64,000 nucleotides of DNA, taken from Allium sativum (Eukaryota; Streptophyta; Magnoliopsida; Asparagales; Amaryllidaceae). Both the position numbers and the translations under genes were made by a program. The DNA lies in contig CM060912.1 of assembly GCA_030737875.1 (NCBI GenBank), positions 880,547,199 to 880,611,198 of the forward strand, in the 5' to 3' direction. Under the pieces are notes generated by a model. The model made no database searches. It worked only from the letters and a program-made list of their open reading frames with translations, and was not told the DNA's origin. Shown here one piece after another: positions 19,881 to 34,376 of the stretch. Position 1 is the stretch's first letter, and every line of letters begins with the position of its first letter.

Positions 19881-22800
19881 TGTAACAACCCGGAAATGCG
19901 AGCCAATTTAAAATTTTTATTTTGACAATTTGGATGAATTTTGAATATTTAAAATGATTATTTTAAACAATATCGACGAGAAATTTATTTTGAATTGAAT
20001 TAGAATGTATATATTTATATACGTCGTCGTTATAATTTAAAAAAATTTATTTATATTTATATACGTAGTTCGATAATTCGATTTCAAACTTCAATTGAAT
20101 GTATCGGGTGCAAAATAAACCGGATTTTAGCGAAACCAAAAATAATGGAATCTAATTGAGAATATGTTTCCAACGAATCCGAAAAATTGAAATTTCATAG
20201 CGGGGATAAAAAGATACGTCCAGTTGAAATTTCAGAATAGTCGCTATGGAATTTCGGCCTTTAAAAATAGCCATTTTGCAAATGACCTCGGATTTCGATG
20301 AAACCACTTTTGTTGGATCCGTGATGTCAAGTTATTTCTAGGTTTCAAATTTCATAATTTTTCGAATCAATATGTAAGCGTAGCATAGGAAAACGCGTTT
20401 GACCAGTTTTAGTTGATTTTAATCAACTGGAATATGGCCATTTTTCAAACGGTCTCAGAATTCGATGAAACTAGGTTTGTTAGGACCGTATCGTCAATAC
20501 GAAGTTAGAAATATTTTTCGGGAATTTTTAAAGTTAGTATGTGACCCCGGTAAATTGAAATGCACGTTCAAATTCAATATATAGAGTTATATGTTGATTT
20601 TGACGAAAACCGATCGAAACGATCGAATCATCTTACGATACATATCCCATTGTGTTCGGAATGGGGGTAATTAGCTAGGGACGACAAGCGGTGGGTCTCA
20701 TTTAGAGTTCGTATGAAAAAGTAACTTTTTGAAATTTAAAAATTAAATTAAATATAATAATTATATATATGGTTGGGCCCCTCCTTTTCTCCCCTTACCC
20801 ACGGTCAAACCCGTTAACCCCCTTCCCCTTTTCATCGTTCAAATCGATTTAGAAATAAGAAGAAAAAAACAACGGAACCCCATCGCCCTTAACCCTACCC
20901 CGCCACCGACCAGTACAACACCCCCTCCTCCTCGATTAGCGTGTACAACACCCCCCCTCTCATTTCACCAAAATATAGTAAGCTTTTCTATATTTTTTCT
21001 TCTTCTTTTTATTTTATTTTATTTCATTTATTTAAAGCATTGTTTAATGTATATAAAGCGTTGATATTTTCAGTTTTCTTAGATACAAATACATAGTTTA
21101 AAAATTCGTTTGACCCGATAAAGTTCTGATTTTTAAGACAATAAAGATGCGATTTTTATCACGGTAAGGATATGATTTTTATTGTTGAAAAGATTGGATT
21201 TGTATAGTTTAGAAGACGATATTTTTATACATGAAAAGGCGATATTTTTATATTATAAAAAGAATAAAAATATGATTTTTATTTAATTGGAGTAATAAAA
21301 ATATGATTTTTATTATATGAGAAGTAAAATAAAAATACGATTTTTATGCTAGTATAAAGTTATGATTTTTTATATATATTTGAGCAAAGTAAAAATACAA
21401 TTTTTATATTATATAACTAGTAAAAATATGATTTTTATATAGTAGAAGTATTAAAAGTATGATTTTTATAAAGTAGAAGTATTAAAAATATGATTTTTAT
21501 ATAATAGAGAATATAAAAATATTATCTTTATATATGCAGCGAAATAAAAATCTGATCTTTCTTATATATATGTTGAAATAAAAATGTGATTTTCATAGCA
21601 TTGAAATAAAAATTCGATCTTTATATAAGAAGAAGAAATATAAAAATATAATTTTTATATAGAAAGAAGCGTTGTAAAAATATATGATGTAGGAAATAAA
21701 AATATGATTTTTATTAATTGAAATGAAGTAATAAAAATATATAATTTTTATTATGAACAGCGGGAAAAGGACTGCATCGGAATTTCAAACCGATCCAGAC
21801 GGTTTAGCAGTTCAAAAGCAAAGCACGACGGAGTGGAACCCTCTGTGAGAACTTCTCACGTTAAATCTTGTTTTTCTAGTTAAAATATATACTAGGATGT
21901 AGACGGTGCTTAGTAGCACCCGACACCTGTCATCCACAGACCATGGATGGCTTGTATGTTTGATTGTTTTTTGTGGTGAAAATTGATCGTGTGATGTGAA
22001 ATGAAATAAAATATTTATGTAGTTAAAAATATTTTATCGTTAAAAATATAATTTTTAACGGGTATGTGAATAAATAAAAATCTGTGTTTGTTGATTTGAA
22101 ATCCCACACGGGTATTGGGATGATATTTGGCATACACTAATCCCAATTATTTCATTGTACGTTGATCGATGGGTCGACAGATTGTGTGAGCGTTAATTAT
22201 TTATATTTGATGTTTATGCAGTTGTGTGGTGCACTTTGGATGATGGTTTATTATTTTTCGTTGCTATTATATACATGTGTTGTATGGAAACCATATAATT
22301 AACATTGTATGGTAATTGATTGGGCCTCATTCCAATTGGGAAAATAAAGAATAATCATGTGTTGAAAATTATCATGTGTTGAAAGGAATATTTTAACAAT
22401 AAAATTTACATCTTTATCATATTTAAATTTAGAAACTAGCTGGAAAATAGATTAGATGAGTGGTTTCCTGGGTATTGATCTGATATTGGTTTCGGCCTTC
22501 GGGGTTAATACTTAGGGAATCATTCTCTTACTACTTAACGATTGGAGTATGATTTAAAAATCAAACGATAGATACCATAATTTTATAAAATATATTAAAT
22601 AACAAAAATAGTCATGTGTCGACAGTGCTCATGTGTTGAGAATATTCATGTGTTGAAATAAATATAGATTCATGTGTTGAATAGAATAAATATTCATTTG
22701 TTGAATAGAATAACGAATTTATTGAAATATATAAAGCCGTGTTGATTAGAGTTGCGCCATTTTGACGTGAACGATATTTATATCGATTATATTCGTTTTT

Positions 22801-25800
22801 AAAATGATTATAGAAAAAGAAGTGATTTCAAAATATGACGTTTTGAAAATATTATCATTTGTATATCGATGATGTGGAATATTCAAATTTGATTCAAAAT
22901 GGAATATGAAGTTGAAATCGTTTTGAAAACGAATTTAAAACGATTTATAAAATACGTTTTAAAAGGAAATCGACGAAATATATAATATATATATATAATG
23001 GCCTGAATAGAACGCGCCGCGCTGCGGTAGTTCGTGAATTTCAACCATTGACTTCGAATTGACATTACGGGAATCCGACCGTCGGATTCTCCTGAAACCG
23101 GAACCGTTGGGTTCGTATCGAAAATAGCTTTCCAAAGAATATTAGAAATTTGAAATCTAACGGTTGGATTTGGAATTATGTCCAAATCAAATTTGAAAAA
23201 GGTCGATGTAAGTGCAGTTCGATGGCCACTGGTGGAAATCGACTGTACGGGCCTTGATAAAATTATTAAAAATAGTAATAATTTGTGTAAAATCATAAGA
23301 AATGATTTGGGAAGAACTGGGGTGAAAAATTCCACATTTGAAAAGATAAAAACAGATTTTTATCGAAATGAACTAGTTTTGAAATAGAATTAAAATCAAT
23401 TTATTTTTGAAGTAAATAAATTGAATCTGAAAGTGGTTTTAAAAATAATCAGAATTTCCAATAATCGAATTGGAATGGATTTGAATCGAAATTGTCTTTG
23501 GGATATTTCGATGTTGGATTTCGTGATTATACAGATATTGTTATGGGAATTTGAAAGATATATTTATATCGTTATTTCCAATACGATATTTGTTCGTCGT
23601 AGAATTTGATATTGAATATAAGCCAATATATTTTCTATTCAGAGCCTTGTATTTAATATCAAACGTGTTGGGTTTGTGGTGAATGGTTTCTTCATTAACA
23701 CTGTTCTTGAGCCCAGTTGAGAAAAAGATTAAATCCTTCTATTTAGATTTAATGAAGTGTACCAATTAAATAGTATTAATTGGAATTGAATTTAAATTGG
23801 TTCTTGGGTTTATCGTGAGCGGTGTTTTGAATAACACCTGTTCTTTAACCCGATTAACAATAGAAAGTGATTTTGGGTTTATCGTGGACCGTGTTTTAGA
23901 TGACGTTGGTTCTTTAACCCAGTTAAAGGCAGGATGTTGATTTTTAGGAAGATTAAAACTAAGTGGAGTTTTAATGAATCTTTAAATAGATTGAAATGTG
24001 AATTGATAATTTAAATTATCAAATCTGAAAAGCGATCGAGAATGGAGTACCACCAGTTTTGCTCCAAAGCGATAGTTAAATCTTTAATTAGATTTGAACG
24101 TGAAATGGTAATTAGTATTTACCGATAGCACCGTGGTGTTAGATATGGAGTATCACCAGTTTTCTCCATGGGATGAATAGGTTGGGATTGGGAAATAAAA
24201 CAAATAATTACTTCGGTGTAGTTCGCTAATCCCGACTAGTTTGGAAAACCATAAAATGGTTTGAAATGATATCCAAAGGAAGATTAAAGAATAAATTTAA
24301 AAGAATTTATCTTTGATAAAATTAATGGGAACCTTTCCCTAGGAATGTGAAAATTTGAATAAAAGAATATTCTAAATTGGAATGAGGTGCATGTTGTGTT
24401 TGTGTAAAACGTGTTTATTATATACACGGGTTATTCGGAAAGGCCGGGTTTATACCCATTCTGAATAACCGATTCGACGATAAGTCGAAGATGAAGACGG
24501 TGGTTGAAGACCGGAAGTCTTCACATCGTTTGGGCGATTACTGATGATCTTGATTGGGTTGTACACCCAAGATGAGGGAATCCGTTGGTGATCGTCCAGA
24601 CGTACTTGGAGATCGATGGATATGCAAGGAAAGTGCCTCCGGTTTCGTTCAGACCCAGAACGAACTTGTAAATGGATTGTGTGTCTGACATTGGATTTTA
24701 TTATGTGTTGATTGATCTCTATTAAATATACATCTGTTTGGCGGCGGAGAATTTATTATCTTGCTTAACGCCCTTCTCTTAGACGTACGAGCTCAGAGGT
24801 TGTATATCGATGGACATCAGTCGCATGGAGTGAATTGCCAATGCGGCACGCGTAAGTGGCAATTGATCAAGGCTTCTGTTGAAAAGAAAAGTCTTGTGGT
24901 TGATGATCAAAGCACGGCCTGTGTGGCGTAGCTTTGTGTATAGCGTGAATTCGCGAGCCTCACACCTCCGTATGAGTCAAAAACGGGATAGTGACTGCAG
25001 AGAGAGCACAACGTTTCTTTCTAGCTATGGGTGGTGTCAATGCTTAAACTGGCTGACATTTATATACTTTTCACCTCTATGGTTATTGGATACGGGGCGC
25101 CTCGGATATTGGTCTGTTAGGACCGGGAAACGTGTGCTCAGGAATTGCCAATCCTCAAAAATAAGAGAGGACCGGCCCTGAAGATCCAAGGATCATAGTG
25201 GGTCCTGAGACATTTGCTAGAGTGTCTCGAATCGGAGAGGAGCTTTCCCCTTGCATCGACTCATGACGGAAATCCAATTTCCAATACGTGATATTGTGGT
25301 TTTAATTGTAGAACTAGTATGGCGACATGATAGATGGTACCCATGCCGCCTATGATTGATATTTATGATTGAAATTGTTTTGACACTATACACTTATAAT
25401 AGTATCAAATGATTTGTTTTGACGTACCAAGCATGTTTGGCTATTATAAGGGAAAACCCTATCCTCCGGCTTGCGTTGCATTGTGTGATGGGACCTGGGT
25501 CTTATAATAGCTTCATTTTTCCAAAAAGCATTGCGCTGTTTTGTTATATGCACTGGTATTCTTGGGAGGAAACCTGTTCCGTGTTATACGGCGTGGTCCC
25601 TTGAATTACTCTCTTTTAAAATAAAGATTAATAATTGTTTTAGTTCTCACACCAGTCACATGACTGACCTGGAGTTTATTGTTTTAACCTAAACTCTGGG
25701 TGCCCCTATTTTCCACACGGGCAGCCATTAGTTTTGGTTTTGCAGATTTATATTCATAGGATCCTGATATACAGCTGGAACAATGCTCGTAAAGCTCTGT

Positions 25801-26037
25801 ATCCGTGTATCGCCTTCAGTTGTGCGTTGTATTATTTTTCCGCTGCTATGTATTTAAATGTAATTTAAATCTCTGATATTTATCGAATGTATTTTATTCA
25901 TTCATACTCTATATATTCTTGTATTCTGATGAAATTGTTGAAATAAACAGTGAAATGTTCTTCTGTTTGCGTTCTATTATGTCGTGTTCTCAAGATAATC
26001 CGGGCTTTCCTTACCGGGGAAGTTACGGGCTATCACA
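19881..26037 (+). repeat. Array LTR 1 (6157 bp)
   Basis: It starts TGTAACAACCCGG and ends GGCTATCACA. Compared with LTRs 2 and 3 it lacks about 150 bp of the GC-rich leader (near 20883-20895); the loss lies between two CCCCRTCGCCC repeats. TATA-like TTATATATAT is at 20761, a donor-like ATATA/GTAAGC at 20977/20978, and the three-hairpin cassette at 21845-21949. Confidence 0.93.
21120..21760 (+). repeat. Cluster of AT palindromes in array LTR 1
   Basis: Many copies of the form AAAAATATGATTTTTAT, each able to form a short A/T stem, sit about 25-40 bp apart. Equivalent clusters are at about 28430-29040 and 35800-36410, and in looser form at 14180-14830. Confidence 0.75.
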
Positions 26038-27054
26038 GTTAGTATCAGAGCTTTGGTGTACAGAGCTCGAGAACAAGACACATTAGAACCATACGAAAGA
26101 ATTCATCAGATATTGGATTAGTAATATCCAATGAGAATAACTCGTTAGAGATAGGATCGGTAGTATCCTAGAACGAGTGTGAAGAGTATATTTTTCAAAT
26201 GAAAGCAATATTGTTTTGAAAATTTAAATCGTTTTATACGTATGTGAATATTTATTTATTTTGAATTTGGACAATCCAGTATATAAAGGTTTTGCATATA
26301 CGCGTCATGAACATATATTCGAAGTTTTAATATACTGGATAGATATGGAATCACACTCTAGCCGCCCGGAGATGGTTCTGATGATTGATCGATCATCATC
26401 AGAATTTATGTTCGAGCTTCGAAGGTGTGATATCTATATATTTCCATAGACTGGTGTGAGAACCAAAACTAGATAGAATTATTGTTGTGATTTGGCATCA
26501 AAAACATGATTTTCTGTATATATATCAAATTATGAATTTGAAACGTTAATCCACTAATTGATTGATGGTTGTGTTGTTTGTCTATTTGTTTGAAATTTTG
26601 AAACAGTATGCCAAATTGAACCTAATATTGAATTGTATTGAAAATTGGTCGCATTTGCTTGCATATACGTGTACTTACATTGAACAGGTCATAGCAAGGA
26701 GGCTAGAGTAGAAGAATAAAATTGTTTGCCCGACAAATAGGTACATGTTTATTGTATTTCTTTGGGTGATGATGATTTTATGAGACGATTGGCTTTTTCT
26801 TTTTCTTTTGGATTGAAGAAGGCCATGGGAGGCTATATGAAATATCCCGAAGTCCCCGGTGCAGGGGAGGTTATGGCGAAATTTTTCGGAAATTTAGGGT
26901 GTTAGCCAAATTTTTGAAGAATTTAAAAAGTTCTTAGAAACTGAAAAGTTGAAGAACTTAAGCCGTAACGAAAATAGTGAAAGTTGAGTTGATTAGTTAA
27001 GCAACTATCGACTTCGTTCCTTTTCGGGGACGAAAAGTTTTAAGTGGGGGAGAA
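26038..27054 (+). other. Array internal domain 1 (1017 bp, noncoding)
   Basis: It begins GT then TAGTATCAGAGC (26040-26051), one mismatch from the initiator-Met PBS. It ends in a perfect hairpin CTTTTCG-GGGA-CGAAAAG (27020-27037) and the polypurine tract AAGTGGGGGAGAA (27042-27054). Short ORFs (for example 26261-26449) have no recognisable domain and differ between the two internal copies. Part of it (26690-26930) is related to DNA inside the element 1 LTR (9235-9870). Confidence 0.9.
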
Positions 27055-30000
27055 TGTAACAACCCGGAAATGCGAGCCAATTTAAAATTTTTATTTTGGC
27101 AATTTGTATGAATTTTGAATATTTAAAATGATTATTTTAAACAATATCAACGAGAAATTTATTTTGAATTGAATTAGAACGTATATATTTATATACGTCG
27201 TCGTTAGAATATAAAAAATTTTATTTATATATATAAAAGGAATTGAAAATAGCGCGGTAGTTCGATAATTCGATTTCAAACTTCAATTGAATGTACCGGG
27301 TGCAAAATAAACCAGATTTTAGCGAAACCGAAAAATTGAAATTTCATAGCGGGGATAAAAAGATACGTCCAGTTGAAATTTTAGAATAGTCTCTATGGAA
27401 TTTCGGCCTTTAAAAATAACCATTTTGCAAACGACCTCAGATTTCGACGAAACCTCTTTTGTTGGATCCGCGATGTCAAGTTATTGCTAGGTTTCAAATT
27501 TCATAATTTTTCGAATCAATATGTAAGCATGGCATAGGAAAACGCGTTTGACCAGTTTCAGTTGATTTTAATCGACTGGAAAATGGCCATTTTTCAAACG
27601 GTCTCAGAATTCGATGAAACTAGTTTTGTTGGGACCGTATCGTCAATACGAAGTTAGAAAATATTTTTTGGGAATTTTTAAAGTTAGTATGTGACCCCGG
27701 TAAATTGAAATGCACGTTCAAATTCAATATATAGAGTTATATGTTGATTTTGACGAAAACCGATCGAATCAGCTTACGATACATATCCCATTGTGTTCGG
27801 AATGGGGGTAATTAGCTAGGGACGATAGGCGGTGGGTCTCATTTAGAGTTCGTATGAAAAAGTAACTTTTTGAAATTTAAAAATTAAATTAAATATAATA
27901 ATTATATATATGGTTGGGCCCCTCCTTTTCTCCCCTTACCCATGGTCAAACCCGTTAACCCCCTTCCCCTTTTCATCGTTCAAATCGATTTAGAAATAAG
28001 AAAAAAAAAACAACGGAACCCCGTCGCCCATCGAGATTCCGCCGCCACCCCGCTGCTCGATGCCGGAGCTGGAACCTCCACCTCCCCAGGCCGCGCAACC
28101 ACCCCACGCTCCCTCTCTCCTCGGCCGAAGTTGAAAACCCGAACCCCAAACCCATTTAAACCCCATCGCCCTCAACCCCACCCCGCCACCGACCAGTACA
28201 ACACCCCCCCTCCTCCTCGATTAGCGTGTACAGCAACCCCCCTCTCATTTCACCAAAATATAGTAAGCTTTTTTATATTTTTTTCTTCTTCTTTTTATTT
28301 TATTTTATTTCATTTATTTAAAGCATCGTTTAATGTATATAAAGCGCTAATATTTTCAGTTTTCTTAGATATAAATACATAGTTTAAAAATCCGTTTGAC
28401 CCGATAAAGTTCTGATTTTTAAAACAATAAAGATGCGATTTTTATCACGGTAAGGATATGATTTTTATTGTTGTAAAGATTGGATTTGTATAGTTTAGAA
28501 GACGATATTTTTATACATGAAAAGGTGATATTTTTATATTATAAAAAGAATAAAAATATGATTTTTATTTAATTGGAGTAATAAAAATATGATTTTTATT
28601 ATATGAGAAGTAAAATAAAAATACGATTTTTGTACTAGTGTAAAGTTATGATTTTTTATATATATTTGAGCAAAGTAAAAATACGATTTTTATATTATAT
28701 AACTAGTAAAAATATGATTTTCATATAGTAGAAGTATTTAAAATATGATTTTTATATAGTAGAAGTATTAAAAATATGATTTTTATATAATAGAGAATAT
28801 AAAAATATTATCTTTATATATGTAGCGAAATAAAAATCTGATCTTTCTTATATATATGTTGAAATAAAAATGTGATTTTTATAGCGTTGAAATAAAAATT
28901 CGATCTTTATATAAGAAGAAGAAATATAAAAATATAATTTTTATATAGAAAGAAGCATTGTAAAAATATATGATGTAGGAAATAAAAATATGATTTTTAT
29001 TAATTGAAATGAAGTAATAAAAATATATAATTTTTATTATGAACAGCGGGAAAAGGACTGCATTGGAATTTCAAATCGATCCAGACGGTTCAGCAGTTCA
29101 AAAGCAAAGCACGGCGGAGTGGAACCCTCTGTGAGAACTTCTCACTTTAAATCTTGTTTTTCTAGTTAAAATATATACTAGGATGTAGACGGTGCTTAAT
29201 AGTACCCGACACCTGTCATCCACAGACCATGGATGGCTTGTATGTTTGATTGTTTGTTATGGTGAAAATTGATCGTGTGATGTGAAATGAAATAAAATAT
29301 TTATGTAGTTAAAATTATTTTATCGTTAAAAATATAATTTTTAACGGGTATGTGAATAAATAAAAATCTGTGTTTGTTGTTTATTTGAAATCCCACATGG
29401 GTATTAGGATGATATTTGGCATACACTAATCCCAATTATTTCATTGTATGTCGATCGATGGGTCGACAGACTGTGTGAGCATTAATTATTTATATTTGAT
29501 GCTTATGCAGTTGTGTGGTGCACTTTGGATGATGGTTTATTATTTTTTGTTGCTATTATATACATGTGTTGTATGGAAACCATATAATTAACATTATATG
29601 GTAATTGATTGGGCCTCATTCCAATTGGGAAAATAAAGAATAATCATGTGTTGAAAATTATCATGTGTTGAAAGTAATATTCTAACAATAAAATTTACAT
29701 CTTTATCATATTTAATGTTAGAAACTAACTGGAAAATAGATAAGATGAGTGGTTTCCTGGGTATTGATCTGATATTGGTTTCGGCCTTCGGGGTTAATAC
29801 TTAGGGAATCATTCTCTTACTACTTAACGGTTGGAGTCTGATTTAAAAATCAAACGATAGATACCATAATTTTATAAAATATATTAAATAACAAAAATAG
29901 TCATGTGTTGACAGTGCTCATGTGTTGAGAATATTCATGTGTTGAAAGAAATATAGATTCATGTGTTGAATAGAATAAATATTCATTTGTTGAATAGAAT

Positions 30001-30283
30001 AACGAATTTATTGAAATATATAAAGCCGTGTTGATTAGAGTTGCGCCATTTTGACGTGAACGATATTTATATCGATTATATTCGTTTTTAAAATGATTAT
30101 AGAAAAAGAAGTGATTTCAAAATATAACGTTTTGAAAATATTATCATTTGTATATCGATGATGTGGAATATTCAATTTTGATTCAAAATTGAATGCGAAG
30201 TTGAAATCGTTTCGAAAACGAATTTAAAACGATTTATAAAATACGTTTTAAAAGGAAATTGTCAATATATATATATATTATAT

Positions 30284-30317
<34 letters not shown>

Positions 30318-33300
30318 ATGGCCTGAATAGAACGCGCCGCGCTGCGGTAGTTCGTGAATTTCGACCATTGACTTCGAATTGACATTACGGGAGATCCGAC
30401 CGTCGGATTCTCCTGAAACCAGAACCGTTGGGTTCGTATCAAAAATAGCTTTCCAATGAATATTAGAAATTTGAAATCTAACGGTTGGATTTGGAATTAT
30501 GTCCAAATCAAATTTGAAAAGGGTCGCTGTAAGTGCAGTTCGATGGCCATTGGTGGAAATCTACTGTACGGGCCTTGATAAAATTATTAAAAATAGTAAT
30601 AATTTGTGTAAAATCATAAGAAATGATTTGGGAAGAACTGGGGTGAAAAATTCCACATTTGAAAATATAAAAATAGATTTTTATCAAAATGAACTAGTTT
30701 TGAACTAGAATTAAAATCAATTTATTTTTGAAGTAAATTAATTGAATCTGAAAGTGGTTTTAAAAATAATCAGAATTTCCAATAATCGAATTGGAATGGA
30801 TTTGAATCGAAATTGTCTTGGGGATATTTCGATGTTGGATTTCATGATTATACAGATATTGTTATGGGAATTTTAAAGATATATTTATATCGTTATTTCC
30901 AATACGATATTTGTTGGTCGTAGAATTTGATATTGAATATAAGACGATATATTTTCTATTCAGAGCCTTGTATTTAATATCAAACGTGATTTGGGTTTGT
31001 GGTGAATGGTGTCTTCATTAACACTGTTCTTAAGCCCAGTTGAGAAAAAGATTAAATCCTTCTATTTAGATTTAATGAATTGTACCAATTAAATAGTATT
31101 AATTGGAATTGAATTTAAATTGGTTCTTGGGTTTATCGTGAGCGGTGTTTTGAATAACACCTGTTCTTTAACCCGATTAACAATAGAAAGTGATTTTGGG
31201 TTTATCGTGGACCGTGTTTTAGATGACGTTGGTTCTTTAACCCGGTTAATGGCAGGATGTTGTTTTTTGGGAAGATTAAAACTAAGTGGAGTTTTAATGA
31301 ATCTATAAATAGATTGAAATGTGAATTGATAATTTAAATTATTAAATCTGAAAAGAGATCGAGAATGGGGTACCACCAGTTTTGCTCCAAATTAATAGTT
31401 AAATCTTTAATCGGATTTGAACGTGAAATGGTAATTAGTATTTACCGATAGCACCTTGGTGTTAGATATGGAGTATCACCAGTTTTCTCCTTGGGATGAA
31501 TAGGTTGGGATTGGGAAATAAAACAAATAATAACTTCGGTGTAGTTCGCTAATCCTGACTAGTTTGGAAAACCATAAAATGGTTTGAAATGATATCCAAA
31601 GGAAGATTAAAGAATAAATTTAGAAGAATTTATCTTTGATAAAATTAATGGGAACCTTTCCCTTGGAATGTGAAAATTTGAATAAATGAATATTCTGAAT
31701 TGGAATGAGGCGAATGTTTTGTTTGTGTAAAACGTGTTTATTATATACGCTGGTTATTCGGAATGGCCGGGTTTATACCCATTCTGAATAACCGATTCGA
31801 CGATAAATGAAGATGAAGACGGTGGTTAAAGACCGGAAGTCTTCACATCGTTTGGGTGATTACTGATGATCTTAATTGGGCTGTACACCCAAGATGACGG
31901 AATCAGCTGGTGATCATCCAGACGTACTTGGAGATCGATGGATATGCAACGAAATTGCCTCCGGTTTTGTTCAGACACATAACGAACTTGTAAATGGATT
32001 GTGTGTCTGATATTGGATATTATTCTGTGTTGATTGATCCCTATTAAATATACATCTGTTTGGTGGCGGAGAATTTATTCTCTTGCTTAACGCCCTTCTC
32101 TGAGACGTACGAGCTCAGAGGTTGTATATCGATGGACATCAGTCGCATGGAGTGAATTGCCAGTGTGGCACGTGTAAGTGGAAATTGATCAAGGCTTCTG
32201 TTGAAAATCAAAGTCTTGTGGTTGATGATCAAAGCACGGCATGTGTGGCGTAGCTTTGTGTATAGCGTGAATTCGCGAGCCTCACACCTCGGTATGAGTC
32301 AAAAACGGGATAGTGACTGCAGGAAGAGCACGACGTTTCTTTCTAGCTATGGGTGGTGTCAGTGCTTAAACTGGCTGACATTTATATACTTTTCACCTGT
32401 GTGGTTGTTGGATACGAGGCGCCTCGAAAATAGGTCTGTTAGGGCCGGTAAACGTGTGCTCAGGAATTGCCAATCCTCAAAAGTAAGAGAGGACCGACCC
32501 TGAAGATCCAAGGATCATAGTGGGGTCCTGAGACATTTGCTAGAGTGTCTCGAATCGGAGAGGAACTTTCCCCTTGCCTCGACTCATGACGGAAATCTAA
32601 TTTCCAATACGTGATATTGCGGTTTTAATTGTAGAACTAGTATGGTGACATGATAGATGGTACCTATGTCGCCTATGATTGATATTTATGATTGAAATTG
32701 TTTTGACACTATACACTTATAATAGTATCAAATGATTTGTTTTGACGTACCAAGCATGTTTGGCTATTATAAGGGAAAACCCTATCCTCCGGCTTGCGTT
32801 GCATTGTGTGATTGGACCTGGGTCTTATAATAGCTTCATTTTTCCAAAAAGCATTGTGCTGTTTTGTTATATGCACTGGTATTCTTGGGAGGAAACCCAT
32901 TCCGTGTTATACGGCGTGGTCCCTTGAATTACTCTCTTTTAAAATAAAGATTAATAATTGTTTTAGTTCTCACACCAGTCACATGACTGACCTGGAGTTT
33001 ATTGTTTTAACCTAAACTCTGGGTGCCCCTATTTTCCACACGGGCAGCTAGTAGTTTTGGTTTTGCAGATTTATATTCACAGGATCCTGATATACAGCTG
33101 GAACGATGCTCGGAAAGCTCTGTATCCGTGTATCGCCTTCAGTTGTGCGTTGTATTATTTTTCCACTGCTATGTATTTAAATGTAATTTAAATCTCTGAT
33201 ATTTATCGAATGTATTTTATTCATTCATACTCTGTATATTCTTGTATTCTGATGAAATTGTTGTAATAAACAGTGAAATGTTCTTCTGTTTGCGTTCTAT

Positions 33301-33360
33301 TATGTCGTGTTCTCAAGATAATCCGGGCTTTCCTTACCGGGGAAGTTACAGGCTATCACA
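27055..33360 (+). repeat. Array LTR 2 (6306 bp)
   Basis: Same ends and layout as LTR 1. It keeps the full GC-rich leader (27920-28260) but lacks about 45 bp at 27326 that LTRs 1 and 3 have, and carries an expanded TA tract at 30258-30319. Its leader hairpins are at 29131-29145, 29191-29206 (one G-T wobble) and 29217-29235. The proline-rich ORF over the leader (27942-28382) is compositional. Confidence 0.93.
30258..30319. repeat. TA microsatellite
   Basis: An interrupted run of TA dinucleotides, private in this length to array LTR 2. LTRs 1 and 3 have shorter tracts at the same point. Confidence 0.9.
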
Positions 33361-34376
33361 GTTAGTATCAGAGCTTGGGTTTACAGAGCTCGAGAACAAG
33401 ACACATTAGAACCATACGAAAGAATTCATCAGATATTGGATTAGTAATATCCAATGAGAATAACTCGTTAGAGATAGGATCGGTAGTATCCTAGAACGAG
33501 TGTGAGGAGTATATTTTCAAATGAAAATAATATTGTTTTGAAAATTTAAATCGTTTTATACGTATGTGAATATTTATTTATTTTGAATTTGGACAATCCA
33601 TTATATAAAAGTTTTGCATATACGCGTCATGAACGTATATTCAAAGTTTTAATATACTAGATAGATATGGAATCACACTCTAGCTGCCCGGAGATGGTTC
33701 TGATGATTGATCGATCATCATCAGAATTTATGTTCGAGCTTCGAAGGTGTTATATCTATATATTTCCATAGACTGGTGTGAGAACCAAAACTAGATAGAA
33801 TTATTGTTGTGATTTGGCATCAAAAACATGATTTTCTGTATATATATCAAATTATGAATTTGAAACGTTAATCCACTAATTGATTGATGGTTGTGTTGTT
33901 TGTCTATTTGTTTGAAATTTTGAAACAGTATGCCAAATTGAACCTAGTATTGAATTGTATTGAAAATTGGTCGCATTTGCTTGCATATACGTGTACTTAC
34001 ATTGAACCGGTCATAGCAAGGAGGCTAGAGCAGAAGAATAAAATTGTTTGCCCGACAAATAGGTACATGTTTATTGTATTTCTTTGGGTGATGATGATTT
34101 TATGAGCCGATTGGCTTTTTCTTTTTCTTTTGGATTGAAGAAGGCCATGGGAGGCTATATGAAATATCCCGAAGTCCCCGGTGCAGGGGAGGTTATGGCG
34201 AATTTTATCGGAAATTTAGGGTGTTAGCCAAATTTTTGAAGAATTTGAAAAGTTCTTAGAAACTGAAAAGTTGAAGAACTTAAGCCGTAACGAAAATAGT
34301 GAAAGTTGAGTTGATTAGTTAAGCAACTATCGGCTTCGTTCCTTTTCGGGGACGAAAAGTTTTAAGTGGGGGAGAA
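33361..34376 (+). other. Array internal domain 2 (1016 bp, noncoding)
   Basis: This copy differs from internal domain 1 by about 22 substitutions by eye (roughly 2%). PBS-like TAGTATCAGAGC is at 33363-33374, the pre-PPT hairpin at 34342-34359 and the polypurine tract at 34364-34376. No gag or pol is present. An ORF at 33884-34105 lacks any family I recognise and is closed by stops in the other copy. Confidence 0.9.

Noticed and set aside
26261..27279. ORFs in the array internal domains as possible genes
   Set aside because: The 26261-26449 and 33884-34105 frames are not both open in the two internal copies, and no gag, pol or knuckle motif appears.
27942..28382. 146-aa proline/threonine-rich ORF in array LTR 2
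   Set aside because: Compositional. LTR 1 has a ~150-bp deletion in it and LTR 3 does not keep the same frame.
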